A stretch of DNA of 60,195 bases from GCA-020343675 sp964462945 (GCA_964462945.1 CAYWZW010000028.1:1-60195); one strand, 5' to 3'. Positions 43,843 through 54,122 are shown, numbered from the stretch's first letter. Numbers and translations: made by a program. The notes: generated by a model not told the origin, from the sequence alone.

Positions 43843-45267
43843 ATGACATCCAAAATCATGATTCTGTGTATAGTAGGGATCCTTGTAATAGGTCTCTTCT
43901 ACTTTTTCTTGGGGCAGGAAAATGAAGAATTTCAATTGGTTCCCCGGGACATTTCCAGGAAAGTAGCAACAGCGACGGAAGCCAAGATTTCCGGCGCAGA
44001 AGTCGGCACCGGGTGGAGTATCAGTGAGTATCCGGAAACAGCGGTCAGACAAGCTGTTGATATGGCTCTGGGGAACAACAGGCAAAAGAATCCTGACTTC
44101 GCTGTCATCTATGCCAGTGCCGGCAGTGATATGATGGGCACACTCAATGCAGCAAAACAAATTCTTGGCGAGAGCACGAAAATATTTGGCGGGACTTCTG
44201 ATGCCAGGGCGGTGATGACCGACAAGGGCTTTGTCAGAGTGTCGGAGAGGGGATATGCACAGGCAGCTATCGAAGGATCCAAAGGTTTGGCCATAATGAC
44301 AGTGACCTCGAAAGACATTACCTGTGGCGTAGGTTCGGCTGGCCTTTCTGAGTTCGCATCTCCGCAGGAAATGTCAGCAGCGGCGGTGTTGAGCGCCATA
44401 AAAAGCGCGGGTAAAACTGCGGATCAAAAGCCCGCGGTTGTCTTGCTGGCATCCACTATTGGGATGGAAGAAGAAGTTGTCGAAGGGATTGAACAGGTTG
44501 TGGGCAGGGATACGCCATTGTTGGGCGGAACGGCCGGCGGCCCAGATGTCGCAATATTCGGTGAAGATACAATCCACAGCAAGGGCGTCTGTTTGGCCGT
44601 GATTTATACAGACCTGCCTCTTGGATGGACATTTGAGGGCGGGTTTGACGTCACGGACAAACATTCAGGAATCGCGACGAAGGTTAACGGACAAGACATT
44701 GTCGAAATTGATGACAAACCGGCGTTAGACGTGTACGACCAGTGGCTTGGTGGTGAGATTGAAGAACTACATGCTCAAGCCAAAAAATCCGATGCAGTAA
44801 GAGACCTGCTTACCTTGCACCCGCTCTACAGAAGATACGCATCTGACAAGGGCCAAAATTATTTCCTGTTTTCGCATCCGTGGCCGAAAGATGACAAGAT
44901 GCAGGATCGGTGCATCAGCACGAGCACAAAAATCAAACCCGGAGAAAGAATATATCTAAGCCACGGCACGTGGGAAACCCTTGTCAACAGAATCGGAAAT
45001 CTGCCCAGAAACGCAAAGATCTGCGCAGGAATTGATGTTGTCCAAAAGCCGCTCTTTGGTTTAGGCTTTGTCTGTGGAGGAGTAATGGGTGCGATACCTG
45101 AAACCGAAAGAGAAAAGCTGCCCATTCTCATCAATTACGCGAACAACAACGCTCCGTTTATCGCATGTTTCACATGGGGTGAACAGGGACATTTTCCGGG
45201 AATTGGAAACAAGCATGGTAATCTCTTAACGTCTTTTCTCGTAGTGGGATCGAGGGATACAAGATAA
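43843..45267 (+). CDS. membrane-anchored FIST-domain protein
   Basis: A 474-residue protein with one N-terminal membrane segment (IMILCIVGILVIGLFYFF) and the two FIST halves: FIST_N (about 50-260, KNPDFAVIYASAGSD, ILGESTKIFGGTSDARAV, LLGGTAGGPD) and FIST_C (to about 470, RIYLSHGTWETLV, FVCGGVMGAIP). FIST domains are proposed small-ligand sensors, perhaps of amino acids. The anchor places it on the outer face of the inner membrane. The next gene, a kinase with an external sensor region, starts three bases after the stop, so the two probably form one sensing unit. Confidence 0.88.
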   Translation: MTSKIMILCIVGILVIGLFYFFLGQENEEFQLVPRDISRKVATATEAKISGAEVGTGWSISEYPETAVRQAVDMALGNNRQKNPDFAVIYASAGSDMMGTLNAAKQILGESTKIFGGTSDARAVMTDKGFVRVSERGYAQAAIEGSKGLAIMTVTSKDITCGVGSAGLSEFASPQEMSAAAVLSAIKSAGKTADQKPAVVLLASTIGMEEEVVEGIEQVVGRDTPLLGGTAGGPDVAIFGEDTIHSKGVCLAVIYTDLPLGWTFEGGFDVTDKHSGIATKVNGQDIVEIDDKPALDVYDQWLGGEIEELHAQAKKSDAVRDLLTLHPLYRRYASDKGQNYFLFSHPWPKDDKMQDRCISTSTKIKPGERIYLSHGTWETLVNRIGNLPRNAKICAGIDVVQKPLFGLGFVCGGVMGAIPETEREKLPILINYANNNAPFIACFTWGEQGHFPGIGNKHGNLLTSFLVVGSRDTR

Positions 45268-45270
45268 ATA

Positions 45271-47259
45271 ATGAAACTGTTTTGGAAAATCTATTGTGCC
45301 GTTCTCGTCGCGTTTGTGACTGTGATTACCCTAAGTTCTTATGTGACGTCAGCCAAAAGAATCTCTCAAGCAGAGAAATCTATTGCGGAACAACACCGAG
45401 TCATCGGCTCGCTTGTCTCAAGCGACACAGAACGAAGCCGACTGGAGTCAAAATGGCCTTTTGAGAGCTTAAGGAGGCTGTCTGAACATCCCGATTTCAT
45501 TTTCTGGTGGATAGTCGGAGAAAATGGCATTATCCACCTGGCAGACAAAGCGTCTTTCATTGGATCCTACACAGGTGACTATTTTCCTCAAGTTACGGAC
45601 ATGTTTCCGGATGGCGAGGTGCTTCTAAACAAGCGAAAAAAATACGGCCTTTTCATTAAGACCTTCAGGGCAGGGAACGACAGATGGGCGTTCTGGCTTG
45701 GCTTCTCGACCGAAGCTGTTTCCAAGGAACGTGCGAGCATTATTTTCACCACTGTCGCGTATTCTGCATCGGCATCCTTAGCACTTGGACTGGTGCTTTA
45801 CCTTGCGATCATTCATTTTGTAAGCCCGGTCAAGAGTCTTACCGCCGGTGCCGAGAGAATCGGGAAAGGCGACCTTAATCATCGAGTGGAAGTAAAATCG
45901 AATGATGAGTTAGGGTATCTTGCCTGTTCCTTCAACAAAATGGCGGAGGATCTGAAAAGAACAACTGCATCAATCGACGATCTCAATCGGGAAATCAGCG
46001 AGCGCGTCAAGGCCGAGGCGACCCTGCAGAAAAGCGAGAATAAATATAGAACACTTATCGAGAACCTCCCTCAAAGAGTGTTTTCAAAGGATAGAAACTC
46101 AATTTACGTCTCGTGCAACGAAAATTTTGCGCGGGATGTAGGGATCAGGCCGGAAGAGTTTAAGGGTAAAACCGATTATGACTTCTTTCCCAGGGAATTG
46201 GCCGAAAAATACAGGCAGGATGATAAAAGGGTCATGGAAACTGGAAGAGCAGAGAATATCGAGGAGAAATATGTCCGGAGCGGACAGGAGATGATCGTCC
46301 ACACAGTCAAAACGCCCATCAAAGACGAGCAGGGCAATATTGCCGGAATATTGGCTATTTTCTGGGACATCACGGACCTCAAACACGCTCAGGAAGAACT
46401 CCAGAAGACCCAAGAAAGACTTCTGGAAGCGTCCCGTATGGCGGGCATGGCGGAAGTGGCCGCCGACGTGCTGCACAACGTGGGGAATGTTCTCAACAGT
46501 ATCAATGTATCCACCACCCTGATAACAGGGAAAGTCACCAACTCAGAGGTGGCAAACCTGGAAAAAGTGGCACGTATTATCAACGAACACATCGATGAGA
46601 TTGGGACGTTCCTTACCGAGCACCCCCAGGGAAAGCATATTCCGGTATATCTGACCGAGGTCAGCAAATGCCTACAGGCTGAGCAGACCGATATTATCAG
46701 CAAGCTTCAGGTATTGACCGGCAACGTGCAGCATATCAAGGATATCATTAGCATGCAGCAGGCGTACGCCAAGGTCTCAGGAGTTGAGGTGCAAGTATCT
46801 CTTAGCCGGTTGATGGAAGATGCCATCCGGATCAACAGTGCCGGTTTGCAGCGGCATGGAACCCGGCTTATACGTGAGTTTGAGGAACTTCCCGATGTCG
46901 AGATTGACAAGCAAAAAGTGCTCCAGATCCTTGTGAATCTGATCAGCAACGCCAAGTATGCCTTGAGTGACAGCAAGAAACGAGAAAGATTGGTGACCAT
47001 TCGAATCTACAAACATAGTGAGGATCACTTGCGAATCGAGGTGGCCGACAACGGTGTTGGGATACCTCAGGAAAACCTGACGAAGATATTCAGCCACGGA
47101 TTCACAACCAAAGAAGGCGGCCATGGTTTCGGCCTGCACGGCAGCGCTCTGGCAGCAAGCCAGATGGGAGGGTCTTTGAGGGTCCATAGTGATGGCGTGG
47201 AGCAGGGAGCAACGTTCACGCTGGAATTGCCGTTTAAGCCCATAAAGGTCGTGTCATGA
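45271..47259 (+). CDS. membrane HAMP-PAS histidine kinase
   Basis: A 662-residue kinase: TM1 (8-26), external sensor region (27-155), TM2 (about 157-182), HAMP (183-235, VKSNDELGYLACSFNKM), PAS (255-370, NENFARDVGI and PIKDEQGNIAGI), DHp with VLHNVGNVLNS (H402) and ATPase domain (LVNLISNAKYALSD, DNGVGI, GHGFGLHGSA). The H-box is of the HNVGN type found in kinases that signal to phosphorelays. It follows the FIST gene by three bases and overlaps the next gene by four (ATGA). Confidence 0.92.
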   Translation: MKLFWKIYCAVLVAFVTVITLSSYVTSAKRISQAEKSIAEQHRVIGSLVSSDTERSRLESKWPFESLRRLSEHPDFIFWWIVGENGIIHLADKASFIGSYTGDYFPQVTDMFPDGEVLLNKRKKYGLFIKTFRAGNDRWAFWLGFSTEAVSKERASIIFTTVAYSASASLALGLVLYLAIIHFVSPVKSLTAGAERIGKGDLNHRVEVKSNDELGYLACSFNKMAEDLKRTTASIDDLNREISERVKAEATLQKSENKYRTLIENLPQRVFSKDRNSIYVSCNENFARDVGIRPEEFKGKTDYDFFPRELAEKYRQDDKRVMETGRAENIEEKYVRSGQEMIVHTVKTPIKDEQGNIAGILAIFWDITDLKHAQEELQKTQERLLEASRMAGMAEVAADVLHNVGNVLNSINVSTTLITGKVTNSEVANLEKVARIINEHIDEIGTFLTEHPQGKHIPVYLTEVSKCLQAEQTDIISKLQVLTGNVQHIKDIISMQQAYAKVSGVEVQVSLSRLMEDAIRINSAGLQRHGTRLIREFEELPDVEIDKQKVLQILVNLISNAKYALSDSKKRERLVTIRIYKHSEDHLRIEVADNGVGIPQENLTKIFSHGFTTKEGGHGFGLHGSALAASQMGGSLRVHSDGVEQGATFTLELPFKPIKVVS

Positions 47260-50200
47260 AAAAAAATCATCAAAAGAATCGGCGTATCCTGGTAATTGAT
47301 GACAGCGAGAGAATCCACGAGGATTTTCGGGCCGTCCTGGGTCCTACGGACGCGGATACCGCTGCCTTCCATGAAGCCAAAACCGCAATCTTCGGCAAGG
47401 TACCCAACGTATCAGAGCACGTAGATTTCGAGCTCGATTCCGCCCTCCAGGGCCGGGACGGATTGGAGAGAGTCCGGCAGGCCTTGCGCGAGGGCCGTCC
47501 CTATGCCATGGCTTTTGTCGATATTCGTATGCCGCCGGGCTGGGATGGAGTTGAGACCATTCGGAGAATTTGGCAGGTGTACCCGGAACTCGAGGTCGTA
47601 ATTTGCACAGCCTATTCCGATTATGATTGGAATGAGATCATTGCCAAGCTGGGACAAACGGACCGGTTGCTGATCCTGAAAAAGCCCTTTGATAACGTGG
47701 AGGTTTATCAGCTCGCCAGTGCGCTGACCGAGAAATGGGATCTCGCCCGACAGGCCGAAGCGGCCCTCGAAGCCTCCGAGGCGAAATATCAGGATCTCTA
47801 CGATAACGCGCCTGACATGTTTGCGACCATAGATGCCAAGACGGCAAAGATTCTCCAGTGCAATCACACCCTTGCAACGGCCACGGGCTACAGCAAAGAA
47901 GCAATCATCGGACGGCCCATTTTTGATATGTATCACCCCGACTGCATGGACGAGGCGAAAAAAGCATTCAACTCATTCGTGGACGCAGGAGAGGTGTACG
48001 ACTCCGAACTACAGTTGAAAAGGAAAGATGGCGGCAAAATCGATGTTAGCCTGAACGTATCCTCTGTTCGAGATGATCAAGGGCATGTCTTGTGCGGAAG
48101 CTTGTCCTGGCGTGATATCACAGATCGCAAGAGGGCCGAGGAACGACTTGAACAGCAACGCAGGAGTTTGGAGTCGATGTTCAGAGCGGCGCCTGTCGGT
48201 ATGATGTTAGTTGATGAAAACATCGTTATAAAGCAGATCAATGATGTCATTTTGAAGCTGGTCCGGCGAGACGCCTCGGAGGTCACCAATGCCCGACCGG
48301 GAGATGGGCTGAATTGTATCCATAGCCGCGACGTCGCGGAGGGCTGTGGCCATGCTCCAGCGTGTGAGCAATGCAAAATTCGTAAATCCATTGAGTCGGT
48401 TTTCGAATCAGATCAATCTGTTCAAGGAGTAGAAATTGAAGCAGTGTTCTTGATCGAGGGCAAACCGGTCAGTGTCTGGCTGGACGTCAGTGTCGAGCCG
48501 GTGAAACTCGATGGCAAGAGGCACGCAATAGTGGCCCTCAACAACATCACAGACCGTAAGCAGGCCGGCGAAATGCTGAAGGAAGCCAAGAGGCGAGCCG
48601 AAGCCGCGAGCATGATAAAGAGCCAGTTTCTCGCCAATATGAGTCACGAAATCCGCACGCCCATGAACAGTATCATCGGTTTCAGCGAGATGTTGGCCGC
48701 GGATAAGCTTACAGACGAGCAAAGACAATACGCCGATCTCATTCGGGAAAGCGGCAAGAACCTTATGAAGATTATAAGCGATATCCTGGATTTTTCGAAG
48801 ATTGAGGCAGGCAAGCTTGACATGGATATATTCGAATGTGACCTTGCCGGCATCCTCGCGGACGTTGATTCGGTGCTGCGCCCACAGGCCGAGGGAAAGG
48901 CGTTGAAATTTGGAGTAATGTTCGGCGATCAAATGCCCGCCCGGATTCGAACGGATCCGGCGCGGCTGCGCCAGTGCCTCATCAACCTCGCAAACAACGC
49001 CATAAAATTCACCGAAACGGGCCACGTACACATAAATGTCGTGACCGAACATGCGGGGGACAAGGGACCCTGCATCCGCTTTGACGTGGAAGACACCGGC
49101 ATAGGAATCAAGCCCGAAGATCGCGAGAGGATCTTTGAGTCTTTTACTCAAGCCGACGGAAGTATCTGCCGCAAGTATGGTGGCGCCGGACTGGGGCTGG
49201 CTATCACGAGGCAATTGGCGCACCTGCTCGGTGGACAGGTCACGGTAACCGGCGAAGAAGGAAAGGGTTCCACGTTCTCACTGATTATTCCGATGAGTCT
49301 TGATTTGACCAAACAACTGCTTTCGGGCGCGGGCGATACTGCCGATCGGATGAACGGCGGCGGCGAGAATATGGAACGAGTGAAGCTCTCCGGCCATGTA
49401 CTTGTTGCTGAAGATGTACGGGCCAATCAAGTGCTTGCAAAGGCCCTGTTAGAGCGGATGGGTCTTGAGGTGACAATCGCGGCAGATGGAAATGAAACAG
49501 TGCAGAAGGCTCGTGCCCATGACTTCGACCTGATATTCATGGACATCCAAATGCCCGAGATGGATGGCTATCAGGCCACAAGAGCGATCAGAGAACAAGG
49601 CATAAAGACACCTATCATCGCCCTGACAGCGAACGCCATGAAGGGCGATGACGAGAAATGCGTCGAAGCCGGCTGCGATGACTATTTGCCTAAGCCACTC
49701 GACCGCCGGAGACTGCTCGAGAAGATTCAGAAGTACCTTTGTGTGAAGGACAAAGCTGCGTGTCAGAACACCGAGGCCCCCAAACCGAAAGAGAATGGAA
49801 CCTCAGAGATCTCCAGTAATCGCGCGCCGGAAGAATCCGGCGTGAGCCAGACATCGGAAGCCGCCGACAGCACGGAAATACTGAACTGGGACGAACTCAT
49901 CGGCCGGTTGGGAGATGAAGAGCTGATCAGGGACATTGTGCCAATATTCCTGAATGACAATAAAGAACGGATCGAAAGGCTGACCGAAGCCGTGGAGGTT
50001 GGCGATGCCAAAACGCTCAAGCTGTATGCTCACGCAGTCAAGGGCGCGGCTGGAAACATCGGCGCTATCCGGCTTTCAGATATAGCCCATCGCCTGGAAT
50101 GTGCAGGCAGAGAGGATGATCTGGCGGCGGCGGCACCGCTCTTTGACGCGCTTAAGACGGAGCTCGAGAAAGTCGTGGCGTTTTTGTCTTTGGAGGACTG

Positions 50201-50273
50201 GATAGAGATAGCCAAACGGGAAAAGGTCATTACAGATGATAAACTCGACGCCGGCATCACTTGCAGATGCTGA
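47256..50273 (+). CDS. large hybrid histidine kinase with four-cysteine PAS and HPt
   Basis: A 1005-residue cytosolic hybrid: receiver with an insertion (1-160, D89 in FVDIRMPPGWDG), PAS1 (175-290), PAS2 (305-435), DHp with NMSHEIRTPMNS (H464), ATPase domain (570-680), receiver (713-828, D763 in FMDIQMPEMDG) and HPt (H926 in YAHAVKGAAGN). PAS2 carries four cysteines, C354, C364, C370 and C373, in a C-x9-C-x5-C-x2-C spacing that could bind metal, an iron-sulfur cluster or sense redox. All phosphotransfer residues are present, so a full relay can run in one chain. Overlap with the kinase upstream implies a shared pathway. Confidence 0.93.
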   Translation: MKKNHQKNRRILVIDDSERIHEDFRAVLGPTDADTAAFHEAKTAIFGKVPNVSEHVDFELDSALQGRDGLERVRQALREGRPYAMAFVDIRMPPGWDGVETIRRIWQVYPELEVVICTAYSDYDWNEIIAKLGQTDRLLILKKPFDNVEVYQLASALTEKWDLARQAEAALEASEAKYQDLYDNAPDMFATIDAKTAKILQCNHTLATATGYSKEAIIGRPIFDMYHPDCMDEAKKAFNSFVDAGEVYDSELQLKRKDGGKIDVSLNVSSVRDDQGHVLCGSLSWRDITDRKRAEERLEQQRRSLESMFRAAPVGMMLVDENIVIKQINDVILKLVRRDASEVTNARPGDGLNCIHSRDVAEGCGHAPACEQCKIRKSIESVFESDQSVQGVEIEAVFLIEGKPVSVWLDVSVEPVKLDGKRHAIVALNNITDRKQAGEMLKEAKRRAEAASMIKSQFLANMSHEIRTPMNSIIGFSEMLAADKLTDEQRQYADLIRESGKNLMKIISDILDFSKIEAGKLDMDIFECDLAGILADVDSVLRPQAEGKALKFGVMFGDQMPARIRTDPARLRQCLINLANNAIKFTETGHVHINVVTEHAGDKGPCIRFDVEDTGIGIKPEDRERIFESFTQADGSICRKYGGAGLGLAITRQLAHLLGGQVTVTGEEGKGSTFSLIIPMSLDLTKQLLSGAGDTADRMNGGGENMERVKLSGHVLVAEDVRANQVLAKALLERMGLEVTIAADGNETVQKARAHDFDLIFMDIQMPEMDGYQATRAIREQGIKTPIIALTANAMKGDDEKCVEAGCDDYLPKPLDRRRLLEKIQKYLCVKDKAACQNTEAPKPKENGTSEISSNRAPEESGVSQTSEAADSTEILNWDELIGRLGDEELIRDIVPIFLNDNKERIERLTEAVEVGDAKTLKLYAHAVKGAAGNIGAIRLSDIAHRLECAGREDDLAAAAPLFDALKTELEKVVAFLSLEDWIEIAKREKVITDDKLDAGITCRC

Positions 50274-50281
50274 AATTGAGA

Positions 50282-51991
50282 ATGCATCCAAGAAACTGGT
50301 TACTCATGGGAACGGGAATGTGCAAAACGCTTAGGTCAACGGTGGACACTCGTCGGTGGCGCAGCAGTCTCTTACCGATTGCCGGGCTGTCGGCACTTGG
50401 CATCCTGCTGACGCTCAGCATATCGAGCGTGGAAGACATGCTGCCGAGCTTTCAGTTGAATCACGCGGTTCTTCATGCCGTGGTGGAGACTCTTGGTTGT
50501 ATGCTCGCTCTGGGAATTGCCAGCTTTCTCTTGATGTGTCACGGTGAAAGGAACAACGGGTACATGACGTGGCTGGCGTGCTCCATACTGGTCATGGGGA
50601 TATTGGATGCCTTTCATGCCAGCATGATGCCCAGCAATGAATTCATCTGCCTGCGCAGCATATCTCACCTGGTCGGCGGCCTGTGCATTGCTCTGATCTG
50701 GCTGCCCGAGCGGTTCAGCCACATGCGGCTGGCCGAAGTCATGCCCAAGATACTTGCAGCGGCCGCCGGCTTGTTTGGCGCGATAGCGTTGGTGTTTCCC
50801 GAAATACTGCCCGCGGTTTTAGCCGGTGGGAGATTCACATTGGTCGCCAAAACACTGCACTTTTCGGGAGGGATTTTCTTTCTTGCCGGAGTAGCCTACT
50901 TCATCAGCCGTTTTGACCGCGACCGGGACGCCATCCAGGCGCTGTTTGCCATCTATTGTCTGCTTTTTGGTGTAGCGGGCCTGACCTTCATGTTCTCCAG
51001 GCTCTGGAGCTCCGGGTGGTGGCTGCTGCATCTGGCGCGCCTGGTGGGCTACGTCGTCGCGTTTAAGTACGTTGCAGCCAATTGCTCGACACACTATTTG
51101 TCTCTCATCAAGAACGAGGAGACTCTCAGGCGGGCAAAGGCACAGGCGGAGGAATCACAGCAGGAGATTGAAAGGGTCAACGAGCAGCTCGAGGCATCGG
51201 TCCAGGAGGCGAATCGGCTGGCCAAGGAAGCCGTCGTGGCCAATCGAGCCAAGAGTGAATTCCTGGCCAACATGTCGCACGAGCTGCGTACCCCGCTGCA
51301 CAGCATCATCAGCTTCGCCTCGTTCGGCATCAAGAAATACACCAATGCCAAGCCGGAGAAGCTCCTTGATTACTTCAGCAGGATCAGACAAAGCGGAAAA
51401 ACGTTGCTGGAGCTGCTCAACGATCTGCTTGACCTGGCCAAGCTGGAATCAAGAAAAGCGGTGTTTACGCTCGAGCCCACCGATGTTGGGATGCTGGTTG
51501 AATCGGTGAAGGGTGAGTTGGAAACCATGCTGTCCGAGCGCCACTTGCAGGTGCGTCACGAAGGGGCCGACTTCCACGAATCGGTTGTACTCGATGCCGA
51601 CAAGATCAAACAGGTGCTTCGCAACCTTCTGAATAATGCGATCAAGTTCTCCCCGGAGGGCGGGATTATCGACGTTGGTATCTACCGTTCGGGCAGCTTG
51701 GTCAGAGTATCGGTTCTTGACCAGGGCCCTGGAGTTCCTCATGATGAGCTGGAAGCGGTGTTCGACAAGTTCGTGCAGTCGAGCAAGACAAAGACTGGAG
51801 CAGGGGGCACGGGCCTTGGGCTTGCGATCTGTCGCGAGATCATCACCGCGCACAAAGGCCGCATTTGGGCGGAGAACAGACCGCAGGGTGGGGCGGTGTT
51901 CTCATTCGAGATTCCTCTTTGCATGGAGACGGACACGGCGAACGAATTGCTGCCGGTCGGTGCCGACGGCAGCGTGGCCGTTGAGCAGTGA
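50282..51991 (+). CDS. membrane histidine kinase with MASE3-like sensor
   Basis: About 569 residues. Seven or eight hydrophobic segments fill residues 25-275 (SLLPIAGLSALGILLTL, LHAVVETLGCMLALGIASF, ILVMGILDAFHASM), with the VE-x-LG and LDAFHA patterns of MASE3-like membrane sensor domains. A coiled coil, a DHp (ANMSHELRTPLHS) and an ATPase domain (LNNAIKFSP, DQGPGV, GGTGLGLAIC) follow. The kinase core is a close copy of that at 39582-41264. Start codon uncertain: TTG 50261, ATG 50282 and ATG 50318 are all in frame; 50261 would overlap the preceding gene by 13 bases. Confidence 0.88.
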   Translation: MHPRNWLLMGTGMCKTLRSTVDTRRWRSSLLPIAGLSALGILLTLSISSVEDMLPSFQLNHAVLHAVVETLGCMLALGIASFLLMCHGERNNGYMTWLACSILVMGILDAFHASMMPSNEFICLRSISHLVGGLCIALIWLPERFSHMRLAEVMPKILAAAAGLFGAIALVFPEILPAVLAGGRFTLVAKTLHFSGGIFFLAGVAYFISRFDRDRDAIQALFAIYCLLFGVAGLTFMFSRLWSSGWWLLHLARLVGYVVAFKYVAANCSTHYLSLIKNEETLRRAKAQAEESQQEIERVNEQLEASVQEANRLAKEAVVANRAKSEFLANMSHELRTPLHSIISFASFGIKKYTNAKPEKLLDYFSRIRQSGKTLLELLNDLLDLAKLESRKAVFTLEPTDVGMLVESVKGELETMLSERHLQVRHEGADFHESVVLDADKIKQVLRNLLNNAIKFSPEGGIIDVGIYRSGSLVRVSVLDQGPGVPHDELEAVFDKFVQSSKTKTGAGGTGLGLAICREIITAHKGRIWAENRPQGGAVFSFEIPLCMETDTANELLPVGADGSVAVEQ

Positions 51992-52136
51992 CTGCAAGAT
52001 GCGACCCGCTCTCCACATGATCGCCAGGAAAGAAGACCTGTGTCCTGACGGCAGCCGCCATGACTCTCACGGTCAAGAGGAGACAGTACGTGTCAAGCGT
52101 GTCTGACGGCTTGGTGGGTTGCAGAGCCGGGACGGA

Positions 52137-53375
52137 CTATTCCAGAATGCCCTCTTGCCATCGCATGACCACGAAGCGTACCCCCTCATCGTCCACTTGC
52201 ACTTGTCTGAGGGCTTCATCGTAGTGATAATTGCCGCCGGCCTTGAACTCGAAGGTATCGGCGACGATGGAGCCGTACACATCTCCACCCGCATACAGGT
52301 TAACAGCCGCATTTGGCGCATAGACGACGCCGGTCCACTGGCTTTTGGCCTTCAGGTCGAACAGTTGCGTGCCTTCACCTGTCGCATACACTTGTAATAT
52401 TTTTGCGTCCTGCGTGGGCTGGTCAGGGTTAATTCCGCTGCTTTCGCGACAGTGGATGTTTCCATCCACATAGAGCGTCAGAGTAGAACCCTCTTTGACA
52501 ATAATCTCGCACGACTGGCCAAGCTGGATATCTCCCGTGATGTGGAGCACGACGTCCCCACCGGTGATTTCCAATATTGCCGGTACGGTTCCCTGTTTCA
52601 GAACAATCTGGCTGTATTGGCCGCTGTCTGCCGGCGTCAGTGCGGCGGTTTGCCCTTGAACGCTGATGTCGGCGTGCATGTCGAACAGGCCGGCAGGTGC
52701 TGCGATCTGCGGCAGTGCATCGTTTGCCGTTCCCGCATACTCCCCCCCCGTTGTCGTCGCGCCCAGGTTTTTGATGACCGTATCGGGATTGCCGCCTACC
52801 CCCACGACGATGTCACCATCCACAGTCACACCCGTGTTCAGAACGATGCTCGAGGCCAAAGTGCTTTGGGTGCCGATGTCCGCATCCGCATCCGTATCGA
52901 GCGGGTCCTGCGAGTTGTATCCATCTACGGTCGTGCCCGATTTCAATATCAGGGTGCTTTTGGTCAAAATTGCGTGGTCAAATACACCCTGGAGCCCGAT
53001 GGTTGCGCGAACGAATCTCCTGCTCTGGTCGCATTCTCCAATGGACAAGACAGTGTAACCGCCGCAGAGCTCGGCTGTAACGTTGTAGCTGCAGACGCCA
53101 TCGCTGTAGGGCAAGTTCGCGTCGGTGGCCTGTGGCAGGATACTGTCGTCCCACGGTTCTACCTGCAGTTTCTCGTTCATTTCAAAAAGAGCCATCGTCA
53201 GCCCTGTATCAGCGGCGCATCGCGCGGCGATGTCTGAGGTCATTCGCATGGCGTACACGCGACTGTTCAGTCCTACGCTAAGCAGTGCCACGCCGGTTGC
53301 GAGCAATAATAGGATCGTGAGCATCGCCAGTGGTATGGCAGAGCCGCGCTTCTTTGATTGCAGCAGTCTTGTCAT
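52137..53375 (-). CDS. PilX-like pilus assembly protein
   Basis: A 412-residue protein with a type IV pilin-like N-terminus: short basic leader, then GSAIPLAMLTILLLLATGVAL as a long hydrophobic helix, as in PilX/PilV minor pilins, but without a clear prepilin cleavage motif. The mature part is beta-rich, with polymer-like repeats (TLILKSGTTVDG, SIVLNTGVTVDGDIV, GGDVVLHITGDIQLG), like the DUF7305 type of planctomycete proteins. No other pilus gene lies nearby. The ATG is preceded by GAGGG at long spacing. Confidence 0.75.
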   Translation of the reverse strand: MTRLLQSKKRGSAIPLAMLTILLLLATGVALLSVGLNSRVYAMRMTSDIAARCAADTGLTMALFEMNEKLQVEPWDDSILPQATDANLPYSDGVCSYNVTAELCGGYTVLSIGECDQSRRFVRATIGLQGVFDHAILTKSTLILKSGTTVDGYNSQDPLDTDADADIGTQSTLASSIVLNTGVTVDGDIVVGVGGNPDTVIKNLGATTTGGEYAGTANDALPQIAAPAGLFDMHADISVQGQTAALTPADSGQYSQIVLKQGTVPAILEITGGDVVLHITGDIQLGQSCEIIVKEGSTLTLYVDGNIHCRESSGINPDQPTQDAKILQVYATGEGTQLFDLKAKSQWTGVVYAPNAAVNLYAGGDVYGSIVADTFEFKAGGNYHYDEALRQVQVDDEGVRFVVMRWQEGILE

Positions 53376-54122
53376 ATTAATGTTACCCTCGCTTCACGGG
53401 ACAGTTTTTCATTGGCTTTGCGTGTTACCCATTAGTCAGCACACAGGCCGCCTGCTTCTATCCACTGCCGTTTAAAGTATAAGCCAGAAGCGCCGCGAGC
53501 AAAATCCGCCGGCCGCTCGAGATAGGATTTAGTCGATTTAATCTCGACTTCAGGGTTTTTCCTGAAGAGCAACAAGCAAACAGCTATGCAAGGACACGTG
53601 TTTCTACGTGGCGCGTGCGGAAACGGGATAACTGCTCGGCGAAGGCTCAAGTGCGCACAGCATCCGACGATATCAGAGTGCTGTCTTTATCATGGAAGGT
53701 TAGCCCTGCTCTAAAGACAGTCAAGATGCGCGGCGCAGTCCATCGGAAAAACGTGTTGATCGCAGATGCGCACTTCCCTTATTGTCTGCGGTCGCGTCCC
53801 CCGCTTTTTTCCCGCCTCCCACAACCTTCGTCCGAATCGCACCCGGAGCGTGTCCCGCCCTACCCAGGAATTTGACGGTCGCAATGCAGGTCAATTCCTT
53901 GCAGAGGTCAGGGTTTTTGCTATCTAAAGTCCGGTATTTGGCCTGCAAGTCTTCCTGGTTGGACGGCCGACACTATATGTGCGAGCAATGAATTGCGAGC
54001 CTGGTGAGCAACGAAACTTGGGCGGGCATAAGTGGGACGCTGAGCATTTTTCGCTCGGCTTGCGATTTGCCGAAGAGAGCAAGTCGCTGACGGTTTTCGT
54101 ATGGGGAGCATGAATCACGAAA
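53376..54122 (+). other. intergenic region with a possible structured leader
   Basis: No gene is supported in these 747 bases. The last 120, before the deacetylase-like gene, can fold: GCTGAGC and GCTCGGC (54039-54061, one G-T pair) make a seven-bp hairpin, and nearby CTTGC/GCAAG segments add a second helix. An 11-mer here, GGACGCTGAGC (54035-54045), recurs at 56326-56336 ahead of a response regulator gene. It resembles no riboswitch well enough to name. Confidence 0.3.

Noticed and set aside
54000..54100. cyclic-di-GMP (GEMM) riboswitch
   Set aside because: GGGACGC and GAGC segments suggest it, but the GGCAAACC and ordered GNRA elements are missing.
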